DNA of 64,000 bases from Megachile rotundata (lineage: Eukaryota; Arthropoda; Insecta; Hymenoptera; Megachilidae). Location: positions 1 to 64,000 of the forward strand of contig NW_027473617.1 in the NCBI RefSeq assembly GCF_050947335.1. The letters run 5' to 3'. Every line of letters starts with the position of its first letter. Positions within the stretch are counted from its first letter, which is position 1. The notes beneath the pieces were generated by a model that was not told where the DNA came from, searched no databases, and worked only from the letters and a program-made list of their open reading frames with translations. The translations under genes and the position numbers were made by a program. Positions 1 through 13,962 of this stretch are shown piece after piece.

Positions 1-315
1 AATTAGAGGCTGAATCGTGCGAAAATGAGCATAATTCGTTCAAAACCAGCAAAATTGTTCATTGTGGTGTTGAATTGTGCTCAGTTACGATAACTTAACA
101 TGACTAGATAGTACAGAGTCCAATTACAGCGGATATGTGCGAATTAGAGGCTGAATCGTGCGAAAATAAGCATAATTCGTTCAAAACTAGCAAAATTGTT
201 CATTGTGGTGTCGAATTGTGCTCAGATAGGATAACTTAACATAACTAGATAGTACAGAGTCGAATTACAGCGGATATGTGCGAATTAGAGGCTGAATCGT
301 TCGAAAATGAGCAAA

Positions 316-332
316 ATTCGTTCAAAACGAGC
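316..332 (+). other. CENP-B-box-like motif (representative copy)
   Basis: The 17-bp site 'attcgttcaaaacgagc' compared with the mammalian CENP-B box NTTCGNNNNANNCGGGN matches eight of nine fixed positions (TTCG, A, C, G and the final G); only the third base of CGGG is A. The same match recurs in every monomer carrying 'cgttcaaaacgagc' or 'cgtgcaaaacgagc', and twice in most 161-bp monomers. In 'accagc' monomers a second fixed position is lost (7/9). The site also holds a short dyad, TCGTT-CAA-AACGA. With uniform base use, an 8/9 match is expected about 0.03 times per 141-bp monomer over both strands, so the match is suggestive rather than decisive. Binding by any protein is unproven. Confidence 0.45.
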
Positions 333-867
333 AAAATTGTTCATTGTGGTGTTGAATTGTGCTCAGATAGGATAACTTAACATAACTAGATAGTACAGAG
401 TCGAATTACAGCGGATATGTGCGAATTAGAGGCTGAATCGTGCGAAAATGAGCATAATTCGTTCAAAACGAGCAAAATTGTTCATTGTGGTGTTGAATTG
501 TGCTCAGTTACGATAACTTAACATGACTAGATAGTACAGAGTCGAATTACAGCGGATATGTGCGAATTAGAGGCTGAATCGTGCGAAAATGAGCATAATT
601 CGTTCAAAACCAGCAAAATTGTTCATTGTGGTGTTGAATTGTGCTCAGTTACGATAACTTAACATGACTAGATAGTACAGAGTCGAATTACACCGGATAT
701 GTGCGAATTAGAGGCTGAATCGTGCGAAAATGAGCATAATTCGTGCAAAACGAGCATAAATTCGTGCAAAACGAGCCAAATTGTTCATTGTGGTGTTGAA
801 TTGTGCTCAGATAGGATAACTTAACATAACTAGATAGTACAGAGTCGAATTACAGCGGATATGTGCG

Positions 868-1028
868 AATTAGAGGCTGAATCGTTTGAAAATGTGCAAA
901 ATTCGTTCAAAACGAGCAAAATTCGTGCAAAACGAGCAAAATTGTTCATTGTGGTGTTGAATTGTGCTCAGATAGGATAACTTAACATAACTAGATAGTA
1001 CAGAGTCGAATTACAGCGGATATGTGCG
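868..1028 (+). repeat. 161-bp long monomer (representative)
   Basis: This monomer is 20 bp longer than its neighbours because one extra subrepeat 'aattcgtgcaaaacgagcaa' follows 'aattcgttcaaaacgagcaa'. The same 20-bp gain occurs at many other places in the window (for example 17669-17829, 21011-21171) and is especially frequent after 46474. This shows a subrepeat copy-number change inside an otherwise constant unit. Confidence 0.95.
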
Positions 1029-1914
1029 AATTAGAGGCTGAATCGTGAGAAAATGAGCATAATTCGTTCAAAACCAGCAAAATTGTTCATTGTGGTGTTG
1101 AATTGTGCTCAGTTACGATAACTTAACATGACTAGATAGTACAGAGTCGAATTACAGCGGATATGTGCGAATTAGAGGCTGAATCGTGCGAAAATGAGCA
1201 TAATTCCTACAAAACCAGCAAAATTGTTCATTGTGGTGTTGAATTGTGCTCAGTTACGATAACTTAACATGACTAGATAGTACAGAGTCGAATTACAGCG
1301 GATATGTGCGAATTAGAGGCTGAATCGTGCGAAAATGAGCATAATTCGTGCAAAACGAGCAAAATTGTTCATTGTGGTGTTGAATTGTGCTCAGATAGGA
1401 TAACTTAACATAACTAGATAGTACAGAGTCGAATTACAGCGGATATGTGCGAATTAGAGGCTGAATCGTGCGAAAATGAGCATAATTCGTTCAAAACGAG
1501 CAAAATTGTTCATTGTGGTGTTGAATTGTGCTCAGTTACGATAACTTAACATGACTAGACAGTAGAGAGTCGAATTACAGCGGATATGTGCGAATTAGAG
1601 GCTGAATCGTGCGAAAATGAGCATAATTCGTGCAGAACGAGCAAAATTCGTGCAAAACGAGCAAAATTGTTCATTGTGGTGTTGAATTGTGCTCAGATAG
1701 GATAACTTAACATAACTGGATAGTATAGAGTCGAATTACAGCGGATATGTGCGAATTAGAGGCTGAATCGTTTGAAAATGTGCAAAATTCGTTCAAAACG
1801 AGCAAAATTCGTGCAAAACGAGCAAAATTGTTCATTGTGGTGTTGAATTGTGCTCAGATAGGATAACTTAACATAACTAGATAGTACAGAGTCGAATTAC
1901 AGCGGATATGTGCG

Positions 1915-2498
1915 AATTAGAGGCTGAATCGTGCGAAAAGGAGCATAATTCGTTCAAAACCAGCAAAATTGTTCATTGTTGTGTCGAATTGTGCTCAGAT
2001 AGGATAACTTAACATAACTAGATAGTACAGAGTCGAATTACAGCGGATATGTGCGAATTAGAGGCTGAATCGTTTGAAAATGAGCAAAATTCGTTCAAAA
2101 CGAGCAAAATTCGTGCAAAACGAGCAAAATTGCTCATTGTGGTATTGAATTGTGCTCAGATAGGATAACTTAACATAACTAGATAGTACAGAGTCGAATT
2201 ACAGCGGATATGTGCGAATTAGAGGCTGAATCGTGCGAAAATGAGCATAATTCGTGCAAAACGAGCAAAATTGTTCATTGTGGTGTTGAATTGTGCTCAG
2301 ATAGGATAACTTAACATAACTAGATAGTACAGAGTCGAATTACAGCCTATATGTGCGAATTAGCGGCTGAATCGTGCGAAAATGAGCATAATTCGTTCAA
2401 AACCAGCAAAATTGTTCATTGTGGTGTTGAATTGTGCCCAGTTACGTTAACTTAACATGACTAGATAGTGCAGAGTCGAATTACAGCGGATATGTGCG
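1915..2498 (+). repeat. Four-monomer block, copy 1 of a 2761-bp-spaced duplication
   Basis: Monomers of 141, 161, 141 and 141 bp. Diagnostic variants are 'gaaaaggagc' and 'cattgttgtg' (first monomer), 'gcctatatg' with 'tagcggctg' (around 2345-2370) and 'gtgcccag' with 'acgttaac' (around 2436). The same ordered variants occur at 4676-5259, exactly 2761 bp downstream. The spacing is not a sum of 141s and 20s; the intervening copies contain two one-base insertions (near 3484 and 4131), which account for the 2-bp excess. Confidence 0.85.
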
Positions 2499-4675
2499 AA
2501 TTAGAGGCTGAATCGTGCGAAAATGAGCATAATTCGTGCAAAACGAGCAAAATTCGTGCAAAACGAGCAAAATTATTCATTGTGGTGTTGAATTGTGCTC
2601 AGATAGGATAACTTAACATAACTAGATAGTACAGAGTCGAAATACAGCGGATATGCGCGAATTAGAGGCTGAATCGTGCGAAAATGAGCATAATTCGTTC
2701 AAAACGATCAAAATTGTTCATTGTGGTATTGAATTGTGCTCAGTTACGATAACTTAACATGACTAGATAGTACAGAGTCGAATTACAGCGGATATGTGCG
2801 AATTAGAGGCTGAATCGTGCGAACATGAGCATAATTCGTTCAAAACCAGCAAAATTGTTCATTGTGGTGTTGAATTGTGCTCAGTTACGATAACTTAACA
2901 TGACTAGATAGTACAGAGTCGAATTACAGCGGATATGTGCGAATTAGAGGCTGAATCGTGCGAAAATGAGCATAATTCGTTCAAAACCAGCAAAATTGTT
3001 CATTGTGGTGTTGAATTGTGCTCAGTTACGATAACTTAGCATGACTAGATAGTACAGAGTGGAATTACAGCGGATATGTGCGAATTAGAGGCTGAATCGT
3101 GCGAAAATGAGCATAATTCGTTCAAAACCAGCAAAATTGTTCATTGTGGTGTTGAATTGTGCTCAGTTACGATAACTTAACATGACTAGATAGTACAGAG
3201 TCGAATTACAGCGGATATGTGCGAATTAGAGGCTGAATCGTGCGAAAATGAGCATAATTCGTTCAAAACGAGCCAAATTGTTCATTGTGGTGTTAAATTG
3301 TGCTCAGTTACGATAACTTAACATGACTAGATAGTACAGAGTCGAATTACAGCGGATATGTGCGAATTAGAGGCTGAATCGTTTGAAAATGAGCAAAATT
3401 CGTTCAAAACGAGCAAAATTCGTGCAAAACGAGCAAAATTGCTCATTGTGGTGTTGAATTGTGCTCAGATAGGATAACTGAACATAAACTAGATAGTACA
3501 GAGTCGAATTACAGCGGATATGTGCGAATTAGAGGCTGAATCGTGCGAAAATGAGCATAATTCGTGCAAAACGAGCAAAATTCGTGCAAAACGAGCAAAA
3601 TTGTTCATTGTGGTGTTGAATTGTGCTCAGATAGGATAACTTAACATAACTAGATAGTACAGAGTAGAATTACAGCGGATATGTGCGAATTAGAGGCTGA
3701 ATCGTGAGAAAATGAGCATAATTCGTTCAAAACCAGCAAAATTGTTCATTGTGGTGTTGAATTGTGCTCAGAGACGATAACTTAACATGACTAGATAGTA
3801 CAGAGTCGAATTATAGCGGATATGTGCGAATTAGAGGCTGAATCGTGCGAAAATGAGCATAATTCGTGCAAAACGAGCAAAATTGTTCGTTGTGGTGTTG
3901 AATTGTGCTCAGATAGGATAACTTAACATAACTAGACAGTACAGAGTCGAATTACAGCGGATATGTGCGATTTAGAGGCTGAATCGTGCGAAAATGAGCA
4001 TAATTCGTTCAAAACCAGCAAAATTGTTCATTGTGGTGTTGAATTGTGCTCAGTTACGATAACTTAACATGACTAGATAGTACAGAGTCGAATTACAGCG
4101 GATATGTGCGAATTAGAGGCTGAATCGTGCGGAAAATGAGCATAATTCGTTCAAAACCAGCAAAATTGTTCATTGTGGTGTTGAATTGTGCTCAGTTACG
4201 ATAACTTAACATGACTAGATAGTACAGAGTGGAATTACAGCGGATATGTGCGAATTAGAGGCTGAATCGTGCGAAAATGAGCATAATTCGTTCAAAACCA
4301 GCAAAATTGTTCATTGTGGTGTTGAATTGTGCTCAGTTACGATAACTTAACATGACTAGATAGTACAGAGTCGAATTACAGCGGATATGTGCGAATTAGG
4401 GGCTGAATCGTGCGAAAATGAGCATAATTCGTTCAAAACGAGCAAAATTGTTCATTGTGGTGTTAAATTGTGCTCAGTTACGATAACTTAACATGACTAG
4501 ATAGTACAGAGTCGAATTACAGCGGATATGTGCGAATTAGAGGCTGGATCGTGCGAAAATGAGCATAATTCGTGCAAAACGAGCAAAATTGTTCATTGTG
4601 GTGTTGAATTGTGCTCAGATAGGATAACTTAACATAACTAGATAGTACAGAGTCGAATTACAGCGGATATGTGCG

Positions 4676-5259
4676 AATTAGAGGCTGAATCGTGCGAAAA
4701 GGAGCATAATTCGTTCAAAACCAGCAAAATTGTTCATTGTTGTGTTGAATTGTGCTCAGATAGGATAACTTAACATAACTAGATAGTACAGAGTCGAATT
4801 ACAGCGGATATGTGCGAATTAGAGGCTGAATCGTTTGAAAATGAGCAAAATTCGTTCAAAACGAGCAAAATTCGTGCAAAACGAGCAAAATTGCTCATTG
4901 TGGTATTGAATTGTGCTCAGATAGGATAACTTAACATAACTAGATAGTACAGAGTCGAATTACAGCGGATATGTGCGAATTAGAGGCTGAATCGTGCGAA
5001 AATGAGCATAATTCGTGCAAAACGAGCAAAATTGTTCATTGTGGTGTTGAATTGTGCTCAGATAGGATAACTTAACATAACTAGATAGTACAGAGTCGAA
5101 TTACAGCCTATATGTGCGAATTAGCGGCTGAATCGTGCGAAAATGAGCATAATTCGTTCAAAACCAGCAAAATTGTTCATTGTGGTGTTGAATTGTGCCC
5201 AGTTACGTTAACTTAACATGACTAGATAGTGCAGAGTCGAATTACAGCGGATATGTGCG
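4676..5259 (+). repeat. Four-monomer block, copy 2 of the 2761-bp-spaced duplication
   Basis: This block repeats the ordered variants of 1915-2498 ('gaaaaggagc', 'gcctatatg', 'tagcggctg', 'gtgcccag'). At least one base differs: the first copy reads 'gtgtcgaatt' where this one reads 'gtgttgaatt'. Homology stops at 5260, where this copy continues with a 'gcgatttagagg' monomer and the first with a 161-bp monomer, so the duplication ends at a monomer boundary. Confidence 0.85.
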
Positions 5260-7556
5260 ATTTAGAGGCTGAATCGTGCGAAAATGAGCATAATTCGTTC
5301 AAAACCAGCAAAATTGTTCATTGTGGTGTTGAATTGTGCTCAGTTACGATAACTTAACATGACTAGATAGTACAGAGTCGAATTACAGCGGATATGTGCG
5401 AATTAGAGGCTGAATCGTGCGAACATGAGCATAATTCGTTCAAAACCAGCAAAATTGTTCATTATGGTGTTGAATTGTGCTCAGTTACGATAACTTAACA
5501 TGACTAGATAGTACAGAGTCGAATTACAGCGGATATGTGCGAATTAGAGGCTGAATCGTGCGAAAATGAGCATAATTCGTTCAAAACCAGCAAAATTGTT
5601 CATTGTGGTGTTGAATTGTGCTCAGTTACGATAACTTAACATGACTAGATAGTACAGAGTGGAATTACAGCGGATATGTGCGAATTAGAGGCTGAATCGT
5701 GCGAAAATGAGCATAATTCGTTCAAAACCAGCAAAATTGTTCATTGTGGTGTTGAATTGTGCTCAGTTACGATAACTTAACATGACTAGATAGTACAGAG
5801 TCGAATTACAGCGGATATGTGCGAATTAGAGGCTGAATCGTGCGAAAATGAGCATAATTCGTTCAAAACGAGCAAAATTGTTCATTGTGGTGTTAAATTG
5901 TGCTCAGTTACGATAACTTAACATGACTAGATAGTACAGAGTCGAATTACAGCGGATATGTGCGAATTAGAGGCTGAATCGTGCGAAAATGAGCATAATT
6001 CGTGCAAAACGAGCAGAATTGTTCATTGTGGTGTTGAATTGTGCTCAGATAGGATAACTTAACATAACTAGATAGTACAGAGTCGAATTACAGCGGATAT
6101 GTGCGAATTAGAGGCTGAATCGTGCGAAAATGAGCTTAATTCGTGCAAAACGAGCAAAATTGTTCATTGTGGTGTTGAATTGTGCTCAGATAGGATAACT
6201 TAACATAACTAGATAGTACAGAGTCGAATTACAGCGGATATGTGCGAATTAGAGGCTGAATCGTGCGAAAATGAGCATAATTCGTGCAAAACGAGCAAAA
6301 TTCGTGCAAAACGAACAAAATTGTTCATTGTGGTGTTGAATTGTGCTCAGATAGGATAACTTAACATAACTAGATAGTACAGAGTAGAATTACAACGGAT
6401 ATGTGCGAATTAGAGGCTGAATCGTGAGAAAATGAGCATAATTCGTTCAAAACCAGCAAAATTGTTCATTGTGGTGTTGAATTGTGCTCAGAGACGATAA
6501 CTTAACATGACTAGATAGTACAGAGTCGAATTACAGCGGATATGTGCGAATTAGAGGCTGAATCGTGCGAAAATGAGCATAATTCGTGCAAAACGAGCAA
6601 AATTGTTCGTTGTGGTGTTGAATTGTGCTCAGTTACGATAACTTAACATGACTAGATAGTGCAGAGTCGAATTACAGCGGATATGTGCGAATTAGAGGCT
6701 GAATCGTGCGAAAATGAGCATAATTCGTGCAAAACGAGCAAAATTCGTGCAAAACGAGCAAAATTATTCATTGTGGTGTTGAATTGTGCTCAGATAGGAT
6801 AACTTAACATAACTAGATAGTACAGAGTCGAAATACAGCGGATATGCGCGAATTAGAGGCTGAATCGTGCGAAAATGAGCATAATTCGTTTCAAAACGAT
6901 CAAAATTGTTCATTGTGGTATTGAATTGTGCTCAGTTACGATAACTTAACATGACTAGATAGTACAGAGTCGAATTACAGCGGATATGTGCGAATTAGAG
7001 GCTGAATCGTGCGAACATGAGCATAATTCGTTCAAAACCAGCAAAATTATTCATTGTGGTGTTGAATTGTGCTCAGTTACGATAACTTAACATGACTAGA
7101 TAGTACAGAGCCGAATTACAGCGGATATGTGCGAATTAGAGGCTGAATCGTGCGAAAATGAGCATAATTCGTTCAAAACCAGCAAAATTGTTCATTGTGG
7201 TGTTGAATTGTGCTCAGTTACGATAACTTAACATGACTAGATAGTACAGAGTCGAATTACAGCGGATATGTGCGAATTAGAGGCTGAGTCGTGCGAAAAT
7301 GAGCATAATTCGTTCAAAACCAGCAAAATTGTTCATTGTGGTGTTGAATTGTGCTCAGTTACGATAACTTAACATGACTAGATAGTACAGAGTCGAATTA
7401 CAGCGGATATGTGCGAATTAGAGGCTGAATCGTGCGAAAATGAGCATAATTCGTTCAAAACGAGCAAAATTGTTCATTGTGGTGTTAAATTGTGCTCAGT
7501 TACGATAACTTAACATCACTAGATAGTACAGAGTCGAATTACAGCGGATATGTGCG

Positions 7557-7676
7557 AATTAGAGGCTGAATCGTGCAAAACGAGCAAAATTGTTCATTGT
7601 GGTGTTGAATTGTGCTCAGATAGGATAACTTAACATAACTAGATAGTACAGAGTAGAATTACAGCGGATATGTGCG
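7557..7676 (+). repeat. 120-bp short monomer
   Basis: The first part of this monomer reads 'gaatcgtgcaaaacgagc', lacking the 21-bp stretch that normally starts 'gaaaatgagcataattcg'. The remainder is standard. With the 141- and 161-bp forms it makes a 120/141/161 series differing by one 20-21-bp subrepeat each. It is the only 120-bp form I found in the window. Confidence 0.9.
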
Positions 7677-10600
7677 AATTAGAGGCTGAATCGTGAGAAA
7701 ATGGGCATAATTCGTTCAAAACCAGCAAAATTGTTCATTGTGGTGTTGAATTGTGCTCAGAGACGATAACTTAACATGACTAGATAGTACAGAGTCGAAT
7801 TATAGCGGATATGTGCGAATTAGAGGCTGAATCGTGCGAAAATGAGCATAATTCGTGCAAAACGAGCAAAATTGTTCGTTGTGGTGTTGAATTGTGCTCA
7901 GATAGGATAACTTAACATAACTAGACAGTACAGAGTCGAATTACAGCGGATATGTGCGATTTAGAGGCTGAATCGTGCGAAAATGAGCATAATTCGTTCA
8001 ACACCGGCAAAATTGTTCATTGTGGTGTTTGAATTGTGCTCAGTTACGATAACTTAACATGACTAGATAGTACAGAGTCGAATTACAGCGGATATGTGCG
8101 AATTAGAGGCTGAATCGTGCGAACATGAGCATAATTCGTTCAAAACCAGCAAAATTGTTCATTGTGGTGTTGAATTGTGCTCAGTTACGATAACTTAACA
8201 TGACTAGATAGTACAGAGTCGAATTACAGCGGATATGGGCGAATTAGAGGCTGAATCGTGCGAAAATGAGCATAATTCGTTCAAAACCAGCAAAATTGAT
8301 CATTGTGGTGTTGAATTGTGCTCAGTTACGATAACTTAACATGACTAGATAGTACAGAGTGGAATTACAGCGGATATGTGCGAATTAGAGGCTGAATCGT
8401 GCGAAAATGAGCATAATTCGTTCAAAACCAGCAAAATTGTTCATTGTGGTGTTGAATTGTGCTCAGTTACGATAACTTAACATGACTAGATAGTACAGAG
8501 TCGAATTACAGCGGATATGTGCGAATTAGAGGCTGAATCGTGCGAAAATGAGCATAATTCGTTCAAAACGAGCAAAATTGTTCATTGTGGTGTTAAATTG
8601 TGCTCAGTTACGATAACTTAACATGACTAGATAGTACAGAGTCGAATTACAGCGGATATGTGCGAATTAGAGGCTGAATCGTATAAAAAATGAGCATAAT
8701 TCGTGCAAAACGAGCAAAATTGTTCATTGTGGTGTTGAATTGTGCTCAGATAGGATAACTTAACATAACTAGATAGTACAGAGTCGAATTACAGCGGATA
8801 TGTGCGAATTAGAGGCTGAATCGTTTGAAAATGAGCAAAATTCGTTCAAAACGAGCAAAATTCGTGCAAAACGAGCAAAATTGCTCATTGTGGTGTTGAA
8901 TTGTGCTCAGATAGGATAACTTAACATAACTAGATAGTACAGAGTAGAATTACAGCGGATATGTGCGAATTAGAGGCTGAATCGTGAGAAAATGAGCATA
9001 ATTCGTTCAAAACCAGCAAAATTGTTCATTGTGGTGTTGAATTGTGTTCAGAGACGATAACTTAACATGACTAGATAGTACAGAGTCGAATTACAGCGGA
9101 TATGTGCGAATTAGAGGCTGAATCGTGCGAAAATGAGCATAATTCGTGCAAAACGAGCAAAATTGCACATTGTGGTGTTGAATTGTGCTCAGATAGGATA
9201 ACTTAACATAACTAGATAGTACAGAGTCGAATTACAGCGGATATGTGCGAATTAGAGGCTGAATCGTGCGAAAATGAGCATAATTCGTTCAAAACCAGCA
9301 AAATTGTTCATTGTGGTGTTGAATTGTGCTCAGATAGGATAACTTAACATAACTAGATAGTACAGAGTCGAATTACAGCGGATATGTGCGAATTAGAGGC
9401 TGAATCGTTTGAAAATGAGCAAAATTCGTTCAAAACGAGTAAAATTCGTGCAAAACGAGCAAAATTGCTCATTGTGGTGTTGAATTGTGCTCAGATAGGA
9501 TAACTTAACATAACTAGATAGTACAGAGTCGAATTACAGCGGATATGAGCGAATTAGAGGCTGAATCGTGCGAAAATGAGCATAATTCGTTCAAAACCAG
9601 CAAAATTGTTCATTGTGGTGTTGAATTGCGCTCAGTTACGATAACGTAACATGTCTAGATAGTACAGAGTCGAATTACAGCGGATATGTGCGAATTAGAG
9701 GCTGAATCGTGCGAAAATGAGCATAATTCGTTCAAAACTAGCAAAATTGTTCATTGTGGTGTCGAATTGTGCTCAGATAGGATAATTTAACATAACTAGA
9801 TAGTACAGAGTCGAATTACAGCGGATATGTGCGAATTAGAGGCTGAATCGTTCGAAAATGAGCAAAATTCGTTCAAAACGAGCAAAATTGTTCATTGTGG
9901 TGTTGAATTGTGCTCAGATAGGATAACTTAACATAACTAGATAGTACAGAGTCGAATTACAGCGGATATGTGCGAATTAGAGGCTGAATCGTGCGAAAAT
10001 GAGCATAATTCGGTCAAAACGAGCAAAATTGTTCATTGCGGTGTTGAATTGTGCTCAGTTACGATAACTTAACATGACTAGATAGTACAGAGTCGAATTA
10101 CAGCGGATATGTGCGAATTAGAGGCTGAATCGTGCGAAAATGAGCATAATTCGTTCAAAACCAGCAAAATTGTTCATTGTGGTGTTGAATTGTGCTCAGT
10201 TACGATAACTTAACATGACTAGATAGTACAGAGTCGAATTACAGCGGATATGTGCGAATTAGAGGCTGAATCGTGCGAAAATGAGCATAATTCGTTCAAA
10301 ACCAGCAAAATTGTTCATTGTGGTGTTGAATTGTGCTCAGTTACGATAACTTAACATGACTAGATAGTACAGAGTCGAATTACAGCGGATATGTGCGAAT
10401 TAGAGGCTGAATCGTGCGAAAATGAGCATAATTCGTGCAAAACGAGCAAAATTGTTCGTTGTGGTGTTGAATTGTGCTCAGATAGGATAACTTAACATAA
10501 CTAGATAGTACAGAGTCGAATTACAGCGGATATGTGCGAATTAGAGGCTGAATCGTGCGAAAATGAGCATAATTAGTTCAAAACCAGCAAAATTGTTCAT

Positions 10601-12693
10601 TGTGGTGTTGAATTGTGCTCAGTTACGATAACTTAACATAATTAGATAGTACAGAGTCGAATTACAGCGGATATGTGCGAATTAGAGGCTGAATCGTGCG
10701 AAAATGAGCATAATTCGTTCAAAACCAGCAAAATTGTTCATTGTGGTGTTGAATTGTGCTCAGTTACGATAACTTAACATGACTAGATAGTACAGAGTCG
10801 AATTACAGCGGATATGTGCGAATTAGAGGCTGAATCGTGCGAAAATGAGCATAATTCGTTCAAAACCAGCAAAATTGTTCATTGTGGTGTCGAATTGTGC
10901 TCAGATAGGATAACTTAACATAACTAGATAGTACAGAGTCGAATTACAGCGGATATGTGCGAATTAGAGGCTGAATCGTGCGAAAATGAGCATAATTCGT
11001 TCAAAACGAGCAAAATTCGTGCAAAACGAGCAAAATTGCTCATTGTGGTGTTGAATTGTGCTCAGATAGGATAACTTAACATAACTAGATAGTACAGAGT
11101 AGAATTACAGCGGATATGTGCGAATTAGAGGCTGAATCGTGAGAAAATGAGCATAATTCGTTCAAAACCAGCAAAATTGTTCATTGTGGTGTTGAATTGT
11201 GCTCAGAGACGATAACTTGACATGACTAGATAGTACAGAGTCGAATTACAGCGGATATGTGCGAATTAGAGGCTGAATCGTGCGAAAATGAGCATAATTC
11301 GTGCAAAACGAGCAAAATTGTTCGTTGTGGTGTTGAATTGTGCTCAGATAGGATAACTTAACATAACTAGACAGTACAGAGTCGAATTACAGCGGATATG
11401 TGCGATTTAGAGGCTGAATCGTGCGAAAATGAGCATAATTCGTTCAAAACCAGCAAAATTGTTCATTGTGGTGTTGAATTGTGCTCAGTTACGATAACTT
11501 AACATGACTAGATAGTACAGAGTCGAATTACAGCGGATATGTGCGAATTAGAGGCTGAATCGTGCGAAAATGAGCATAATTCGTGCAAAACGAGCAAAAT
11601 TGCACATTGTGGTGTTGAATTGTGCTCAGATAGGATAACTTAACATAACTAGATAGTACAGAGTCGAATTACAGCGGATATGTGCGAATTAGAGGCTGAA
11701 TCGTGCGAAAATGAGCATAATTCGTTCAAAACCAGCAAAATTGTTCATTGTGGTGTTGAATTGTGCTCAGATAGGATAACTTAACATAACTAGATAGTAC
11801 AGAGTCGAATTACAGCGGATATGTGCGAATTAGAGGCTGAATCGTTTGAAAATGAGCAAAATTCGTTCAAAACGAGTAAAATTCGTGCAAAACGAGCAAA
11901 ATTGCTCATTGTGGTGTTGAATTGTGCTCAGATAGGACAACTTAACATAACTAGATAGTACAGAGTCGAATTACAGCGGATATGAGCGAATTAGAGGCTG
12001 AATCGTGCGAAAATGAGCATAATTCGTTCAAAACCAGCAAAATTGTTCATTGTGGTGTTGAATTGCGCTCAGTTACGATAACTTAACATGTCTAGATAGT
12101 ACAGAGTCGAATTACAGCGGATATGTGCGAATTAGAGGCTGAATCGTGCGAAAATGAGCATAATTCGTTCAAAACTAGCAAAATTGTTCATTGTGGTGTC
12201 GAATTGTGCTCAGATAGGATAATTTAACATAACTAGATAGTACAGAGTCGAATTACAGCGGATATGTGCGAATTAGAGGCTGAATCGTTCGAAAATGAGC
12301 AAAATTCGTTCAAAACGAGCAAAATTGTTCATTGTGGTGTTGAATTGTGCTCAGATAGGATAACTTAACATAACTAGATAGTACAGAGTCGAATTACAGC
12401 GGATATGTGCGAATTAGAGGCTGAATCGTGCGAAAATGAGCATAATTCGGTCAAAACGAGCAAAATTGTTCATTGTGGTGTTGAATTGTGCTCAGTTACG
12501 ATAACTTAACATGACTAGATAGTACAGAGTCGAATTACAGCGGATATGTGCGAATTAGAGGCTGAATCGTGCGAAAATGAGCATAATTCGTTCAAAACCA
12601 GCAAAATTGTTCATTGTGGTGTTGAATTGTGCTCAGTTACGATAACTTAACATGACTAGATAGTACAGAGTCGAATTACAGCGGATATGTGCG

Positions 12694-13962
12694 AATTAGA
12701 GGCTGAATCGTGCGAAAATGAGCATAATTCGTGCAAATCGAGCAAAATTGTTCGTTGTGGTGTTGAATTGTGCTCAGATAGGATAACTTAACATAACTAG
12801 ATAGTACAGAGTCGAATTACAGCGGATATGTGCGAATTAGAGGCTGAATCGTGCGAAAATGAGCATAATTCGTTCAAAACCAGCAAAATTGTTCATTGTG
12901 GTGTTGAATTGTGCTCAGTTACGATAACTTAACATGACTAGATAGTACAGAGTCGAATTACAGCGGATATGTGCGAATTAGAGGCTGAATCGTGCGAAAA
13001 TGAGCATAATTCGTTCAAAAGCAGCAAAATTGTTCATTGTGGTGTTGAATTGTGCTCAGTTACGATAACTTAACATGACTAGATAGTACAGAGTCGAATT
13101 ACAGCGGATATGTGCGAATTAGAGGCTGAATCGTGCGAAAATGAGCATAATTCGTGCAAAACGAGCAAAATTGTTCGTTGTGGTGTTGAATTGTGCTCAG
13201 ATAGGATAACTTAACATAACTAGATAGTACAGAGTCGAATTACAGCGGATATGTGCGAATTAGAGGCTGAATCGTGCGAAAATGAGCATAATTCGTTCAA
13301 AACCAGCAAAATTGTTCATTGTGGTGTTGAATTGTGCTCAGTTACGATAACTTAACATGACTAGATAGTACAGAGTCGAATTACAGCGGATATGTGCGAA
13401 TTAGAGGCTGAATCGTGCGAAAATGAGCATAATTCGTTCAAAACCAGCAAACTTGTTCATTGTGGTGTTGAATTGTGCTCAGTTACGATAACTTAACATG
13501 ACTAGATAGTACAGAGTCGAATTACAGCGGATATGTGCGAATTAGAGGCTGAATCGTGCGAAAATGAGCATAATTCGTGCAAAACGAGCAAAATTGTTCG
13601 TTGTGGTGTTGAATTGTGCTCAGATAGGATAACTTAACATAACTAGATAGTACAGAGTCGAATTACAGCGGATATGTGCGAATTAGAGGCTGAATCGTGC
13701 GAAAATGAGCATAATTCGTTCAAAACCAGCAAAATTGTTCATTGTGGTGTTGAATTGTGCTCAGTTACGATAACTTAACATGACTAGATAGTACAGAGTC
13801 GAATTACAGCGGATATGTGCGAATTAGAGGCTGAATCGTGCGAAAATGAGCATAATTCGTTCAAAACCAGCAAAATTGTTCATTGTGGTGTTGAATTGTG
13901 CTCAGTTACGATAACTTAACATGACTAGATAGTACAGAGTCGAATTACAGCGGATATGTGCG
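12694..13962 (+). repeat. 423-bp trimer higher-order repeat, three copies (B-A-A)
   Basis: Nine 141-bp monomers in the order B-A-A three times. The type-B marker 'ttcgttgtgg' falls at 12751, 13174 and 13597, exactly 423 bp apart. The first B carries 'gtgcaaatcg' and the second A of the first trimer carries 'aaaagcagc'. The block is followed at 13963 by a distinctive 161-bp monomer with 'cgcgcaaaacg'. The whole arrangement recurs at 21877-23145, 9183 bp downstream. Confidence 0.9.
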
